NCBI RefSeq assembly: GCF_003710825.1
Contig: NZ_RHHQ01000008.1
Span: 434,001-498,000, forward strand
DNA length: 64,000 nucleotides
Source: Brevibacillus fluminis
Lineage (GTDB): Bacteria; Bacillota; Bacilli; Brevibacillales; Brevibacillaceae
Direction: 5' to 3'
Position numbers and translations under genes: made by a program. Each line of letters opens with the position of its first letter. The stretch's first letter is position 1. Positions 1-8,115 of the stretch are shown piece after piece. The notes under the pieces are model-generated. The model was given only the letters and a program-made list of their open reading frames with translations. It was not told where the DNA came from and did not search any database.

Positions 1-254
1 ATAATAAAGTATAGTGATGGATCATCCTCCGTAATTATTGCTACATTTGTACCGCAATCAAGCTGATAGTGGAAGCGATTGAGAAGCTGTAACTCCCGGC
101 TTTCGGAATCACTTTGAACTACAGGTCATACAGCGGTACGAGCGTATAGCAACGGGAAACCGGATAAACCCAAATCAAGGTCCCATCTGCATCGCTCTGA
201 TCACTCGAACAATACGATAATAAAATGAGATTGAGCTGGAATTTCAGCATGCGC
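1..254. other. Left edge, no assignable gene
   Basis: No gene can be supported here. On the plus strand one frame is open from base 1 to a TGA at 64-66 and could be the 3' end of a gene cut by the window edge. On the minus strand two short frames, roughly 66-245, give protein-like sequence interrupted by an in-frame TAG, which may be a decayed gene. Neither is recognisable. Confidence 0.3.
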
Positions 255-279
255 AGGGAGCTTCTTAAACAAGCTCCCT
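255..279 (+). terminator. Intrinsic terminator at left edge
   Basis: A perfect 9-bp stem (AGGGAGCTT / AAGCTCCCT) with a 7-base loop is followed by a T-rich stretch (ATTCTTTTG) on the plus strand. It would end a plus-strand transcript entering from the left edge, and it separates that transcript from the substrate-binding protein gene starting at 440. Confidence 0.6.
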
Positions 280-439
280 ATTCTTTTGAAGAAACATATT
301 GTCGAAAACTAACGATTGAATCTCCTCTTGCTTGAGGTTTTATAATCGGGACCGGGGGCTGATGCGTTAGGTCAGATATCTTTCAAAATTATGTCGTCAT
401 GTAGATTTTTTAAACAACACAGAACAAGGGGGCTGTAAC

Positions 440-2071
440 ATGGTAAAGAAGAAACAGAGATTTCATGGCCTTATTTTAGGATTACTCATTATGATATGTA
501 CGTCGTTGGTGGTTGCATGCAGCGCACAATCAACCACACCTGAACCAAATCAACAGCCAGAGGCTGACAAACCAAAGACAGGCGGAACCATCACTGTGGC
601 TTACGCAAGTGAACCAGATACCTTAGATGTTCACAAGTCAAGTGGCGGCGATATGGGTATTACTTTGAATATGGGTGGATCGCTGGTCTACAAGGATCCT
701 GTTACAAAAGAATTCAAACCTTATCTCGCAAGTGATTACAAGATTTCGGAGGATGGAAAAACGTACACCTTTACCATTCGTTCTGGTGTTACGTTTCACG
801 ATGGAACACCTCTGACTGCCAAGAGTTTTAAAGATACCTTTGAACGCATTAAGAATCCGAAAACAAAAGCAAAACAGGCAGGAATGGTTATGATGCCGGT
901 GAAGAGCATCAGTGCCCCTGATGATAAAACCCTCATCCTTGAATTACATGAACCCAATGTGTCGATTCTTGAAGATTTGGCCTCTAGTATAACTCAACCA
1001 CTATCCATGAAGGCCATTGAAAAATATGGCGAGGAATATGGTCGAAATCCTGTGGGAATGGGTCCATGGAAGTTTGAGAGTTGGAAGCCTGAGGGGGTTA
1101 CATTGGTTCGCAATGAAGCCTTTAAGTGGCCCATGCCGCTCAATGAAAATCAAGGACCTCCAAGAGCTGATAAACTGGTGATCAAAACAATTCGAGATAA
1201 AAGTGTTTTGTTGCCCGCTTTGGAAAACGGTACCATCGATGTTGCATTCGATGTACCCGCAAAAGATATCAAGAAGTATCGAAATAACCCAAAATATCAG
1301 GTTATGGAACGCTTACGTGCTGGGATACCTTTTAGTTTATATATGAACTTGACAAAACCGGAGTTCCAGGATATCCAAGTCCGAAAAGCAGTCAATATGC
1401 TGGTTAATAAACAAGCGATGGTCCAGGCGGTTTTGATGGGTGAAGGAGAAGTTGCCCAATCGTTGTTATCCTCTTCAACTTTAGGGTATGATAAGTCATT
1501 GGAAAAATACGGGTACCAATACAATGTGGAAGAAGCGAAGAAACTCCTTGACGCTGCTGGATGGAAGGTAAACGGAGAAGGTCTGAGAGAAAAGGATGGA
1601 AAAGTATTTACCCTTTCCTTTTTGATTTCGGCTAGGTTTGAGAAGCAAGCTCAGTTGTTGCAAGCAATGATGGGCGAGGTGGGTATCAAAGCCACCATTC
1701 AAAATTTAGAGGAGTCAGCGTATATTGATGGACTATTTAAAGGAAATTTTGATGTGACGCTGGCTAATTTTAGTTACGATGACCCTGATGCTTTATACCA
1801 AAGTTTCCACTCTAGCCAAATTGGTGCTGGCTTTAACATAATTGGTCTAAAAGATGGCAAGCTGGATGCCTTATTAACAAAAGGACGTACAACCGCTGAA
1901 ACGGAAGCCAGAAAACAGGTATATGTAGATGCCCAACAACATCTCCTTGAGCAAGCATATGTTGTTCCCATCTATAGTGACAAAATCTTTGTGGTAGTAA
2001 GCTCGCGAGTAAAAGGAGTGAAATGGACGTCTAATCTTCCCGATTACCAAGATAGTTGGGTAGATAAATAA
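440..2071 (+). CDS. Oligopeptide/nickel ABC transporter substrate-binding lipoprotein (SBP family 5)
   Basis: This is the extracytoplasmic solute receptor of a peptide-type ABC importer (DppA/OppA/NikA family). The 543-residue length fits the family. A hydrophobic signal peptide ends in a lipobox (VVAC, lipidated Cys27), followed by a Pro/Gln/Glu-rich linker. The family-5 signature region is present (GGTITVAYASEPDTLDVHKS, then SLVYKDPVTKEFKPYLA). The start is supported by an AAGGGGG site 7 bases upstream. No permease or ATPase genes accompany it, so it is an orphan receptor that must use a transporter encoded elsewhere, such as the one at 59489-63391. The next gene is a carboxypeptidase, which suggests peptide uptake and trimming. 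The specific ligand cannot be inferred. Confidence 0.9.
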   Translation: MVKKKQRFHGLILGLLIMICTSLVVACSAQSTTPEPNQQPEADKPKTGGTITVAYASEPDTLDVHKSSGGDMGITLNMGGSLVYKDPVTKEFKPYLASDYKISEDGKTYTFTIRSGVTFHDGTPLTAKSFKDTFERIKNPKTKAKQAGMVMMPVKSISAPDDKTLILELHEPNVSILEDLASSITQPLSMKAIEKYGEEYGRNPVGMGPWKFESWKPEGVTLVRNEAFKWPMPLNENQGPPRADKLVIKTIRDKSVLLPALENGTIDVAFDVPAKDIKKYRNNPKYQVMERLRAGIPFSLYMNLTKPEFQDIQVRKAVNMLVNKQAMVQAVLMGEGEVAQSLLSSSTLGYDKSLEKYGYQYNVEEAKKLLDAAGWKVNGEGLREKDGKVFTLSFLISARFEKQAQLLQAMMGEVGIKATIQNLEESAYIDGLFKGNFDVTLANFSYDDPDALYQSFHSSQIGAGFNIIGLKDGKLDALLTKGRTTAETEARKQVYVDAQQHLLEQAYVVPIYSDKIFVVVSSRVKGVKWTSNLPDYQDSWVDK

Positions 2072-2200
2072 ACGGCGTCTTTACGTCTGCGTCAAGAACC
2101 TAATCGATACGTTACAGGAATAGCATCTTTTTTAGAATGACTTGGAAGATTGCAACCGAGACAAGATTAAAATATTGCATCAGACGAGGGTGAATGATCG

Positions 2201-3583
2201 ATGAATTTTCAACATGTGATTGATAAGGTGCCAGACTACAAGGTTTTTCTAACAGTAGATGAAATGGATGAAAGCACCAGAAAGCTAGCTGAAGAGTTTC
2301 CTGATGCTGTAACCGTATTTGAGGCGGGAAAGTCCCGCGATGGACACCCTATTCAATGTATCAAAATCGGAGACGGGCCAAAAAATGCGTTATGCTTTGC
2401 CTGCCCGCATCCTAACGAGCCAATTGGCGCGATGACGATGGAATATCTCTCCCGCGCATTGGCAGAGGACAAAGCTCTGCGCGACGAGCTGGGCTTCACG
2501 TGGTACATCATCAAATGTGCTGACCCCGATGGTACGCGGCTTAATGAAAATTGGTTTAAAGGACCATACAATATTTTTAACTACATGAGAAATTACTATA
2601 GACCTGTCGGCTACGAGCAGGTGGAATGGACTTTTCCGTTTGAATATAAAGAATATCGCTTTGACAAACCAATGCCTGAAACGCAAGTGCTCATGAAAAT
2701 CATAGACGAGACTAGACCTGAGTTTATGTATTCTCTGCACAATGGGGGGTTATGCGGTGCTTATTGGTACATTTCGCACGATTTTCCAGAATTATACGAG
2801 GGATTTCACAATTCAGCGAGGAAGCAGGACGTGCCTTTAGATCTAGGAGAACCAGAGACGCCATTTGCGACAGAGTTTGCTCCGGCCATCTTCAGTTTAA
2901 ACGGGCAAGACGAATACTATGATTATATGGAGAAACATACAGGAAAACCTCCGACACTTGATGTGGGGGCAGACAGCCACACATACGCCTCTGCGAAAGC
3001 GGATTGTGTAACATTAATCGCCGAGCTGCCATACTTTTTCGATCCACGAATAGAGGATCAGAGTGACTCAGATATCTCCCGCAGAGAGGCAATTCTGACC
3101 GAAGCAGATCAAAGTGAGGCTTTTAATGAAATGCTGGAGGGACTTGTGGGTGTCATAAGGCCCTATATTTCGCAGGATAACCCGTTTTTCAAGTTGATGG
3201 ACCCCTCTTCCCCGGGACGCAAAGAAGGGAACGAAGCAAAGAGAAAAAGGGCAATGAGCGATCCTGATTTTGAAAAGCCGGCAAAGGGTTCCCAAGTTTT
3301 TAGCAGTTTCGTGGTATCGAAGTTTTATCGAGGATTGAGATTAGGACTGGCGGTCCGCACTTTCGAATTTGAGCTAGAGCGGCTAGCAAAGGAAGGCTCA
3401 AACGACAAAGAGGCAATTACAAAATTGAAAGCAGCGCTGCAAGAAGGGCTGAGCAAATTGCAACAGCTTACCGACGAACTGGAACGAGAACTAAACTACA
3501 CAGTTATTCCCATTCAGAAATTGGTACGTATTCAGTTGGAAAGCGGTTTACTAGTTTCCAATCACATCGGCAAGAATCGGTAG
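2201..3583 (+). CDS. M14 family zinc carboxypeptidase
   Basis: This is a metallocarboxypeptidase-like enzyme expected to remove C-terminal residues from peptides or act on related amides. Zinc ligands are visible as HPNE (His70, Glu73) and SLHN (His180), and a late glutamate in the strand TLIAELPYF fits the catalytic Glu. A Lys/Glu-rich helical tail of about 100 residues follows the catalytic domain. There is no signal peptide, so it is probably cytoplasmic. A GAGGGTGA site precedes the ATG. It lies 130 bp after the peptide-binding lipoprotein gene on the same strand, consistent with processing imported peptides. It could also act on a non-peptide amide, as some bacterial M14 proteins do. Confidence 0.85.
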   Translation: MNFQHVIDKVPDYKVFLTVDEMDESTRKLAEEFPDAVTVFEAGKSRDGHPIQCIKIGDGPKNALCFACPHPNEPIGAMTMEYLSRALAEDKALRDELGFTWYIIKCADPDGTRLNENWFKGPYNIFNYMRNYYRPVGYEQVEWTFPFEYKEYRFDKPMPETQVLMKIIDETRPEFMYSLHNGGLCGAYWYISHDFPELYEGFHNSARKQDVPLDLGEPETPFATEFAPAIFSLNGQDEYYDYMEKHTGKPPTLDVGADSHTYASAKADCVTLIAELPYFFDPRIEDQSDSDISRREAILTEADQSEAFNEMLEGLVGVIRPYISQDNPFFKLMDPSSPGRKEGNEAKRKRAMSDPDFEKPAKGSQVFSSFVVSKFYRGLRLGLAVRTFEFELERLAKEGSNDKEAITKLKAALQEGLSKLQQLTDELERELNYTVIPIQKLVRIQLESGLLVSNHIGKNR

Positions 3584-3597
3584 TCTTGCTGATTAAA

Positions 3598-3632
3598 AGC
3601 AAATAGGAGGGGGCACTCCCCTCCTATTTGCT
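3598..3632. terminator. Long stem-loop after M14 gene
   Basis: A perfect 15-bp stem (AGCAAATAGGAGGGG / CCCCTCCTATTTGCT) starts 14 bases after the M14 stop codon. A short T-run follows the stem on the minus strand only. It probably serves convergent transcripts. Confidence 0.6.
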
Positions 3633-3644
3633 ATTAAAGGTTGC

Positions 3645-3824
3645 TTAATTCGCCAGCACTTCTATAACGATAACCACCACAATAACAAACATGAAAGGTG
3701 GCACCATGAGAACCTTGCCTATTGGTCTCCCTATGCTTACTGTACAACCGATACCTACTGTCTTCTCTATGAATAGGGATGGATCATCTGGATTGTAATA
3801 AAAAGTCCCCAGCTTCCATGTTAC
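3645..3824 (-). pseudogene. Fragment of a DUF5808-type membrane protein
   Basis: This minus-strand frame encodes about 59 residues with no start codon and an in-frame stop immediately upstream. The beginning, WKLGTFYYNPDDPSLF then EKTVGIGCT, matches the conserved core of DUF5808 proteins (W-x-G-x-FYYNP-x-DP ... GIG). It is followed by one strongly hydrophobic Val/Ile-rich segment and a stop at 3645. The normal N-terminal part is absent. I read it as a decayed C-terminal remnant. A frameshifted but used gene is less likely because no start or ribosome binding site is visible. Confidence 0.55.
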
Positions 3825-3863
3825 TTACTTCAAACAAAACAGTTTCATCTTGATCTGTCGGGG

Positions 3864-4301
3864 TTATTTGATTTTCTCAGCCAGCTCCAAAATAATTCCT
3901 TCTGGCCCACGAACATAACATAACTTATAACTTTCTTCATATTGCTGTATCTCACTAAAGATTTCCGTGCCCTTCTTTTTCAATTTTGCAACAATGGCTT
4001 CAATATCATCAACAGCAAATGCAATATGTCGGATACCCAGCGTATTTGCAAAGGGTTTCTGAATATCTTGTTCATCTGACGGCGTATAAAATTTGACTAG
4101 CTCTATCCATGCCTGACCGTCTGGCGTTCGCAATCCTACACATGCTGTTTTAACGTTAGTAAGCCCAACTACCTGACCCACCCACTCTCCTTCCATTTCC
4201 CATTCCCCGTGCACTTCAAGTCCCAAATCCAGAAAAAACGCTTTAGCTGCTGAAAGATCATTTACGTTTACACTCACATGATCTAATCGATGGATCCTCA
4301 T
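3864..4301 (-). CDS. VOC (glyoxalase-fold) family protein
   Basis: This is a 145-residue vicinal-oxygen-chelate protein made of two beta-alpha-beta-beta-beta modules. The first opens with RIHRLDHVSVNVNDLSAAK, and the second contains GIRHIAFAVDDIEAI and ends with GPEGIILELAEK. His and Glu at the expected metal positions are present. The family includes glyoxalase I, methylmalonyl-CoA epimerase, ring-cleaving dioxygenases and fosfomycin-resistance enzymes, and the sequence does not decide between them. The ATG follows a clean AGGAGG. It is monocistronic, with the DUF5808 fragment downstream and the TetR gene upstream in the opposite direction. Confidence 0.85.
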   Translation of the reverse strand: MRIHRLDHVSVNVNDLSAAKAFFLDLGLEVHGEWEMEGEWVGQVVGLTNVKTACVGLRTPDGQAWIELVKFYTPSDEQDIQKPFANTLGIRHIAFAVDDIEAIVAKLKKKGTEIFSEIQQYEESYKLCYVRGPEGIILELAEKIK

Positions 4302-4668
4302 ATCCCATACCTCCTAGACCTAAAATTAACACACGTGTATTATAAAGATTTCTTCTCGATTGCTAATAGATTTTCCTCTTGATCCAACAAACTGGGGCGT
4401 TTGTTGGAAGACTAGAAGCATCTGTTCAATTCAGTTTTACTACTAATAAAACCTGTTTAGCGCTCAATTGTCCTGCCAGTTCGCTTAACGCGCTTCCGGT
4501 CTACAACATTATTATCCAGTCCAATACTTTATTAATCCGTCTAAGACTTTATTATCTCTGCAATCTGTTAGTCCAACTACCCTATCACTTTCCCTCTTGA
4601 TAAATTTCCCAACATCAATTACAATACGTTTCGTATCGTATTAAAAATAAACACAAGCGAGGTTCCTC
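4302..4668. other. Divergent intergenic region between VOC and TetR genes
   Basis: This AT-rich 367-bp region carries promoters for the two divergent genes. It contains a loose tandem repeat ending in ACTTTATTA (around 4524-4553) and the palindromic operator listed separately. I see no RNA gene or credible small gene. Confidence 0.5.
4620..4640. promoter_or_regulatory. Probable TetR operator
   Basis: The 21-bp near-palindrome has arms TACAATACG and CGTATCGTA around a TTT centre (8 of 9 positions complementary). It lies 28 bases before the TetR start codon at 4669. The position and symmetry fit an autoregulatory TetR site. Assignment to this regulator is inferred from position only. Confidence 0.6.
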
Positions 4669-5265
4669 ATGTCCCAGGATCATATTCACTCACAAAAGCC
4701 ATCACCCGGCCGTCCCCGAAGCCAAGAGGTGACCCATGCAATTCTTTCAACAGCAATTCGTTTGATGGAACAACATGGATACAAAAAGCTAACGATGGAA
4801 TCGATTGCCAAAGCTTCGGGAGCCGGAAAACAAACCTTATATCGTTGGTGGCCAACGAAAGCGGCGCTGGTTCTGGAAGCCATGAAATCGCAATGTGAGT
4901 TGGAAATTCCCGTTCCTGATCACGGAAATGCCAGACAGGACCTTTGGGAATACATCCAAAATACATGCAATCTCTTAAACGGGCCAACAGGCAAAATGAT
5001 TGCCGCGTTAATTGTTGAATCACAGTTTGATGAAGATTTCTCTCACATGTTCCATAAAGAATTCATTTCTTCACGGAGAGAAGCGCTTACAAGCATTTTG
5101 CAGAAAGGGGTGGACCGAGGGGAGATTCACTCTTCACAGGAATTGAATTTTCTCGCTGACCTTTGCTACGGGCCCATTTGGTATCGACTCTTAAATCGCC
5201 ATGCTCCATTGGACGAAGCATTTACTCAAGAGATTGTAACCACGATACTCTCATTAAAAAATTGA
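4669..5265 (+). CDS. TetR/AcrR family transcriptional regulator
   Basis: This is a 198-residue repressor-type regulator. The N-terminal helix-turn-helix is clear: THAILSTAIRLMEQHGYKKL, then TMESIAKASGAGKQTLYRWW, about residues 23-66. The C-terminal domain resembles TetR_C_11-like ligand-binding regions (YGPIWYRLLNRHAPLDEAF). A GAGG site precedes the ATG. A 21-bp near-palindrome just upstream is its likely operator. It is followed after 14 bp by the EthD-family gene, so the two are probably co-transcribed and controlled by the same ligand. Confidence 0.9.
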   Translation: MSQDHIHSQKPSPGRPRSQEVTHAILSTAIRLMEQHGYKKLTMESIAKASGAGKQTLYRWWPTKAALVLEAMKSQCELEIPVPDHGNARQDLWEYIQNTCNLLNGPTGKMIAALIVESQFDEDFSHMFHKEFISSRREALTSILQKGVDRGEIHSSQELNFLADLCYGPIWYRLLNRHAPLDEAFTQEIVTTILSLKN

Positions 5266-5279
5266 AAGGTGTGTATGAA

Positions 5280-5591
5280 ATGATCGTTCTATCTTTCTAT
5301 TACAAGCACGCGGTACCTTTTGACGCAGAATATTATATGAACAAGCATGTTCCTATGGTAAAAGAAGCAATTGTGGACATGGGAGCAACGAAATGCGAGG
5401 TGAAAAAGTTTCTGACGGCACCAGATGGCTCAACCCCGCTCTATCAATATGCATTCAGCATATTTTTCGAATCGCGGGAGGCTTTGGACCTCTTTTTCGC
5501 CCATCCGAAACTGCCAGAGTTTCAGGCAGACGTTCCCAACTACTATGAAGGCAATCCAGACGTGTATATCGAAAAACTGCTTCAAGCATAA
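5280..5591 (+). CDS. EthD family protein
   Basis: This is a 103-residue ferredoxin-like dimeric alpha+beta barrel protein of the EthD family (named for a protein needed for ETBE degradation; biochemical role generally unknown). The pattern FYYKHAVPFDAEYYMNKHVP (here a H-x16-H spacing), followed later by YQYAFSIFFESREALDLFF, is typical. The start at 5280 is chosen because it begins the conserved strand and follows a GAAAGGTG site; a longer frame upstream overlaps the TetR gene and lacks similarity. It is likely co-transcribed with the TetR gene. Confidence 0.8.
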   Translation: MIVLSFYYKHAVPFDAEYYMNKHVPMVKEAIVDMGATKCEVKKFLTAPDGSTPLYQYAFSIFFESREALDLFFAHPKLPEFQADVPNYYEGNPDVYIEKLLQA

Positions 5592-5610
5592 ACTCCTCCG
5601 GATGAAACCG

Positions 5611-5651
5611 AAAAACAGCCCTGCCGCCATATGGCAGCACGGGCCGTTTTT
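5611..5651. terminator. Bidirectional terminator between EthD gene and amidase operon
   Basis: A GC-rich hairpin with arms around ACAGCCCTGCCGCC and GGCAGCACGGGCCGT is flanked by A5 on the left and T5 on the right. It can therefore stop the plus-strand TetR-EthD transcript and the long minus-strand catabolic operon, whose last gene ends at 5665. Confidence 0.8.
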
Positions 5652-5664
5652 GCGGGCTCGCCTT

Positions 5665-6906
5665 TTAGTCCAGCTGTCGGTCTAGCTGCAAAACCGCCTG
5701 CAAAAAGAAATTGGCGACCGTCTCGATGTCCTCGGGCAAGCTGTATTCCTCGGGGCAATGGCTTTTCCCGTCGATGCTTTTCACAAAGATCATCGCCGAT
5801 TTGGTGATGGCCCCCATGTGCACCGCATCATGGACAGCCATGCTGGCGAGCGTCAGGCACGGCTCCCCGATCGATTGAGCCGTCTCCTGCAAGATCGAGA
5901 CGAGCTGCGGATCGAAAACGGCGGGCTTTTGGGCTTGCAGCACGCGCTGTTCGACCTCGACGCCCCGCTTCCGGGCGATGTCAGCCCAGCGTTCTCGTAT
6001 CCGGGCCCCCACGGCTAGCATTTCCTCCTCGTTTTCACCACGAATCTCCAGCGTGAATTCCACTCGTCCCGGCACGATGTTGACGGCATTGGGGAACACC
6101 TGCAGCTGACCGACGGTACCGACCAGATCGGATGGCGTGCTTTTGCACAGCTGTTCCACCGCCAAAATCATTTCGGCTGCCGCTACCAACGCATCAAAAC
6201 GGTGCCCCATCATGGTCGTTCCCGAATGATTTGCTTGTCCGCTGACCGTAATTTTGCTTCGGTAAATGCCGACTGCCGTATTGACGGCGGCGATGGCGAT
6301 ATTTTTTGCTTCCAGTCGCTTGCCTTGTTCGATATGAAGCTCGAGGAACGCCTTTTTCTCCTCCTGCAACGACCCCAGCTCGGCAAACCGTCCTAAATCT
6401 CCACCTGCCTCTTGCAGCGCATCCGCGAGCAAACGTCCCTGCGAATCGCGCGCGTGCTGCAGCTGTTCGGCGGTCAAGCGCCTGACAAAGGCGCGGCTGC
6501 CAAACGTCGAATAGCCGAAATCGTTCGACTCCTCCGCCGTAAACGAGACGATCTCCAGGTCATGGGACAGCGTCACATCGGATTCGATCAATGTTTTCAT
6601 AATTTCCTTTGCGACCAACACACCGAGAGCCCCATCGTATTTGCCGCCGTTTGGCACAGTGTCCAGGTGCGATCCGATAACGATCGCCCCTTGTTTTTGC
6701 CCGCTGCCCTTCCGTCTCGCCCAAATGTTGGCCGCCGCATCGATTGTGACGGCGAGCCCCATCGCTTGGAGCTCTTCGACAAAAAGCCGCCGCACCTCCA
6801 GATCGGCTGCTGAAAAGCTGGGGCGTGTCACCCCACCACGCTCATCTTTGCCGTACTGCGCGTAGTTTTCCAAATCTGCGGTTAACCGCTCCATGCTGAT
6901 CCGCAT
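5665..6906 (-). CDS. M20-family amidase / N-carbamoyl-L-amino-acid hydrolase (Zn-dependent)
   Basis: This enzyme belongs to the M20 branch with allantoate amidohydrolase, N-carbamoyl-L-amino-acid hydrolase and beta-ureidopropionase, which hydrolyse C-N bonds of ureido or amide substrates. Metal-site motifs are GSHLDTVPNGGKYDGALG (His80, Asp82, Asp91), TAEESNDFG (Glu125-Glu126) and FLELHIEQGKRLE; a late HDAVHMG supplies the last His. The dimerisation-domain signature GQANHSGTTMMGHRFDAL is present. The start at 6906 has an AGGAGG site; 413 residues fits the family. It is the last gene of the eight-gene operon, 47 bp after DUF1028. It probably cleaves an amide, formamide or carbamoyl intermediate; the substrate is unknown. 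Confidence 0.88.
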   Translation of the reverse strand: MRISMERLTADLENYAQYGKDERGGVTRPSFSAADLEVRRLFVEELQAMGLAVTIDAAANIWARRKGSGQKQGAIVIGSHLDTVPNGGKYDGALGVLVAKEIMKTLIESDVTLSHDLEIVSFTAEESNDFGYSTFGSRAFVRRLTAEQLQHARDSQGRLLADALQEAGGDLGRFAELGSLQEEKKAFLELHIEQGKRLEAKNIAIAAVNTAVGIYRSKITVSGQANHSGTTMMGHRFDALVAAAEMILAVEQLCKSTPSDLVGTVGQLQVFPNAVNIVPGRVEFTLEIRGENEEEMLAVGARIRERWADIARKRGVEVEQRVLQAQKPAVFDPQLVSILQETAQSIGEPCLTLASMAVHDAVHMGAITKSAMIFVKSIDGKSHCPEEYSLPEDIETVANFFLQAVLQLDRQLD

Positions 6907-6953
6907 AGATGTCTTGCTTCCTCCTGCCTGTGTCTCCCTATGGTGTGGCATCC

Positions 6954-7640
6954 TTATTCATCGCCCTTCACCCCATAGGATGGCGCAAGCATCGGCGTGA
7001 GCGCCCGCGTTTTGTAGGCGTCGGCCAGCGGGCGGTACATCGTCCACAGCTGCTTCATCGCTGCAAGTGGATTTTCGCTGTCATCCACGCGCAGGTCGAT
7101 ATACGCAAACGGGTCGTCGGTATAGACGATCAGCGCGATGGAGCGCTCCTGATCCAGCTCGCCGCCCAGCTCATAGCCCGTTTCAATCGATGCGAGCAGC
7201 CTGTCGGGCAAGGACTCCCCTGACAAAGCCAGAAAGCGGCGGCCCATCGCCTCGGGGATCGAAGAATCGCACAGCAAATTCCCTACGCTCGCCACATTCG
7301 GGGCGCAAAATTGCCCATGAATGCCGAGCGCCTTTTCGCCGGAAAACACGGCGGAGCTTCCCGCTGCGTCCACGACCGCAAGCTGCCTGTATTCGGGATA
7401 AGGGGAAGCGGCTTTCATCGCTCTTAGCGCGGATTCGGCATCGTACCCCTTTTCTAACATCATAAGGCCGATTTCGGACAGCCGCGGATCGGTCACGTTT
7501 TGCGACAGGATCGCCCCAGTCCTCGCTTTGATTCGCGGGCAGCGCGCGCCCACCGCCGGACTGCTGGAGGTTACGATAATCCCCAGCGCCCCGGTCGACT
7601 CGCATCGTCCCGCGACGGAAAACGTGCTGGTTATCAACAT
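6954..7640 (-). CDS. DUF1028 family protein (Ntn-hydrolase-like)
   Basis: This is a 228-residue DUF1028 protein. Recognition rests on the N-terminal TFSVAGRCESTGALGIIVTS and AVGARCP segments, the ARTGAILSQN strand, and the later VASVGNLLCD and ELGGELDQERSIALIVY regions. The fold is predicted to resemble Ntn-hydrolases, and the family has no established reaction. In other genomes members occur with amidohydrolases and Rid proteins, as here. An AGGAG site precedes the ATG. It sits 34 bp after the Rid gene and 47 bp before the M20 gene. A supporting hydrolytic step in the same pathway is an inference. Confidence 0.8.
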   Translation of the reverse strand: MLITSTFSVAGRCESTGALGIIVTSSSPAVGARCPRIKARTGAILSQNVTDPRLSEIGLMMLEKGYDAESALRAMKAASPYPEYRQLAVVDAAGSSAVFSGEKALGIHGQFCAPNVASVGNLLCDSSIPEAMGRRFLALSGESLPDRLLASIETGYELGGELDQERSIALIVYTDDPFAYIDLRVDDSENPLAAMKQLWTMYRPLADAYKTRALTPMLAPSYGVKGDE

Positions 7641-7674
7641 TTGCTACACTCTCCTTCCGTCTGAGAGCGGCGGA

Positions 7675-8115
7675 TTATTCGCCACCGCTTCCTCCGCCGA
7701 CCACAGCTTCCACATCGATCTCAACCAGCATTTCCGGCAAAGCTAGGCCGTTGACGATCAATCCGGTGCTGCACGGGTACACGCCTTTGAAATGCTCGGC
7801 GATCACCCCATACGCTTTGCTCCGATAGGAACGATCGGTCAAATACACGGTGATTTTGCAAACATCGTTCATGCTGCCGCCAGCTTCCTCCAGCAGCTGC
7901 TTGATGCAGCGGCACGCATTATGGGCTTGTGCCTCCACGTCCCCTTCCCCGTGGAAGTTGCCGTCCAAATCAAACCCGGTTTGCCCGCGCATGATAATGT
8001 GGTTTCCGGCCCGCACGACCATGCAAAATTCATTTTTGATATGGTGACTCTGTTCGCCCATATGGGACGGATAAAAGTTTTTGGTTTCGAATTTGCGAAA
8101 GCGTTGGATGTTCAT
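7675..8115 (-). CDS. Rid (YjgF/UK114) family protein lacking the RidA arginine
   Basis: This 146-residue chorismate-mutase-like trimeric Rid protein has family landmarks GDVEAQAHNACRCIKQLLEEAGG, DVCKITVYLTD and the C-terminal ALPEMLVEIDVEAV. In RidA an arginine in the R-S/C-x-V-x-V-x-x-LP segment binds the carboxylate of the imine substrate. Here the segment reads YPCSTGLIVNGLALP, so Ser116 or Thr117 takes that place. It therefore belongs with Rid subfamilies not expected to be 2-iminoacid deaminases. Its start overlaps the end of the FMN adenylyltransferase gene by 4 bp (ATGA). A role on a pathway intermediate, as for RutC, is plausible. Confidence 0.85.
   Translation of the reverse strand: MNIQRFRKFETKNFYPSHMGEQSHHIKNEFCMVVRAGNHIIMRGQTGFDLDGNFHGEGDVEAQAHNACRCIKQLLEEAGGSMNDVCKITVYLTDRSYRSKAYGVIAEHFKGVYPCSTGLIVNGLALPEMLVEIDVEAVVGGGSGGE

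Noticed and set aside
66..245. Minus-strand frame giving protein-like sequence with one in-frame TAG near the left edge
   Set aside because: Short, interrupted, no ribosome binding site and no recognisable family; a plus-strand gene end overlaps it.
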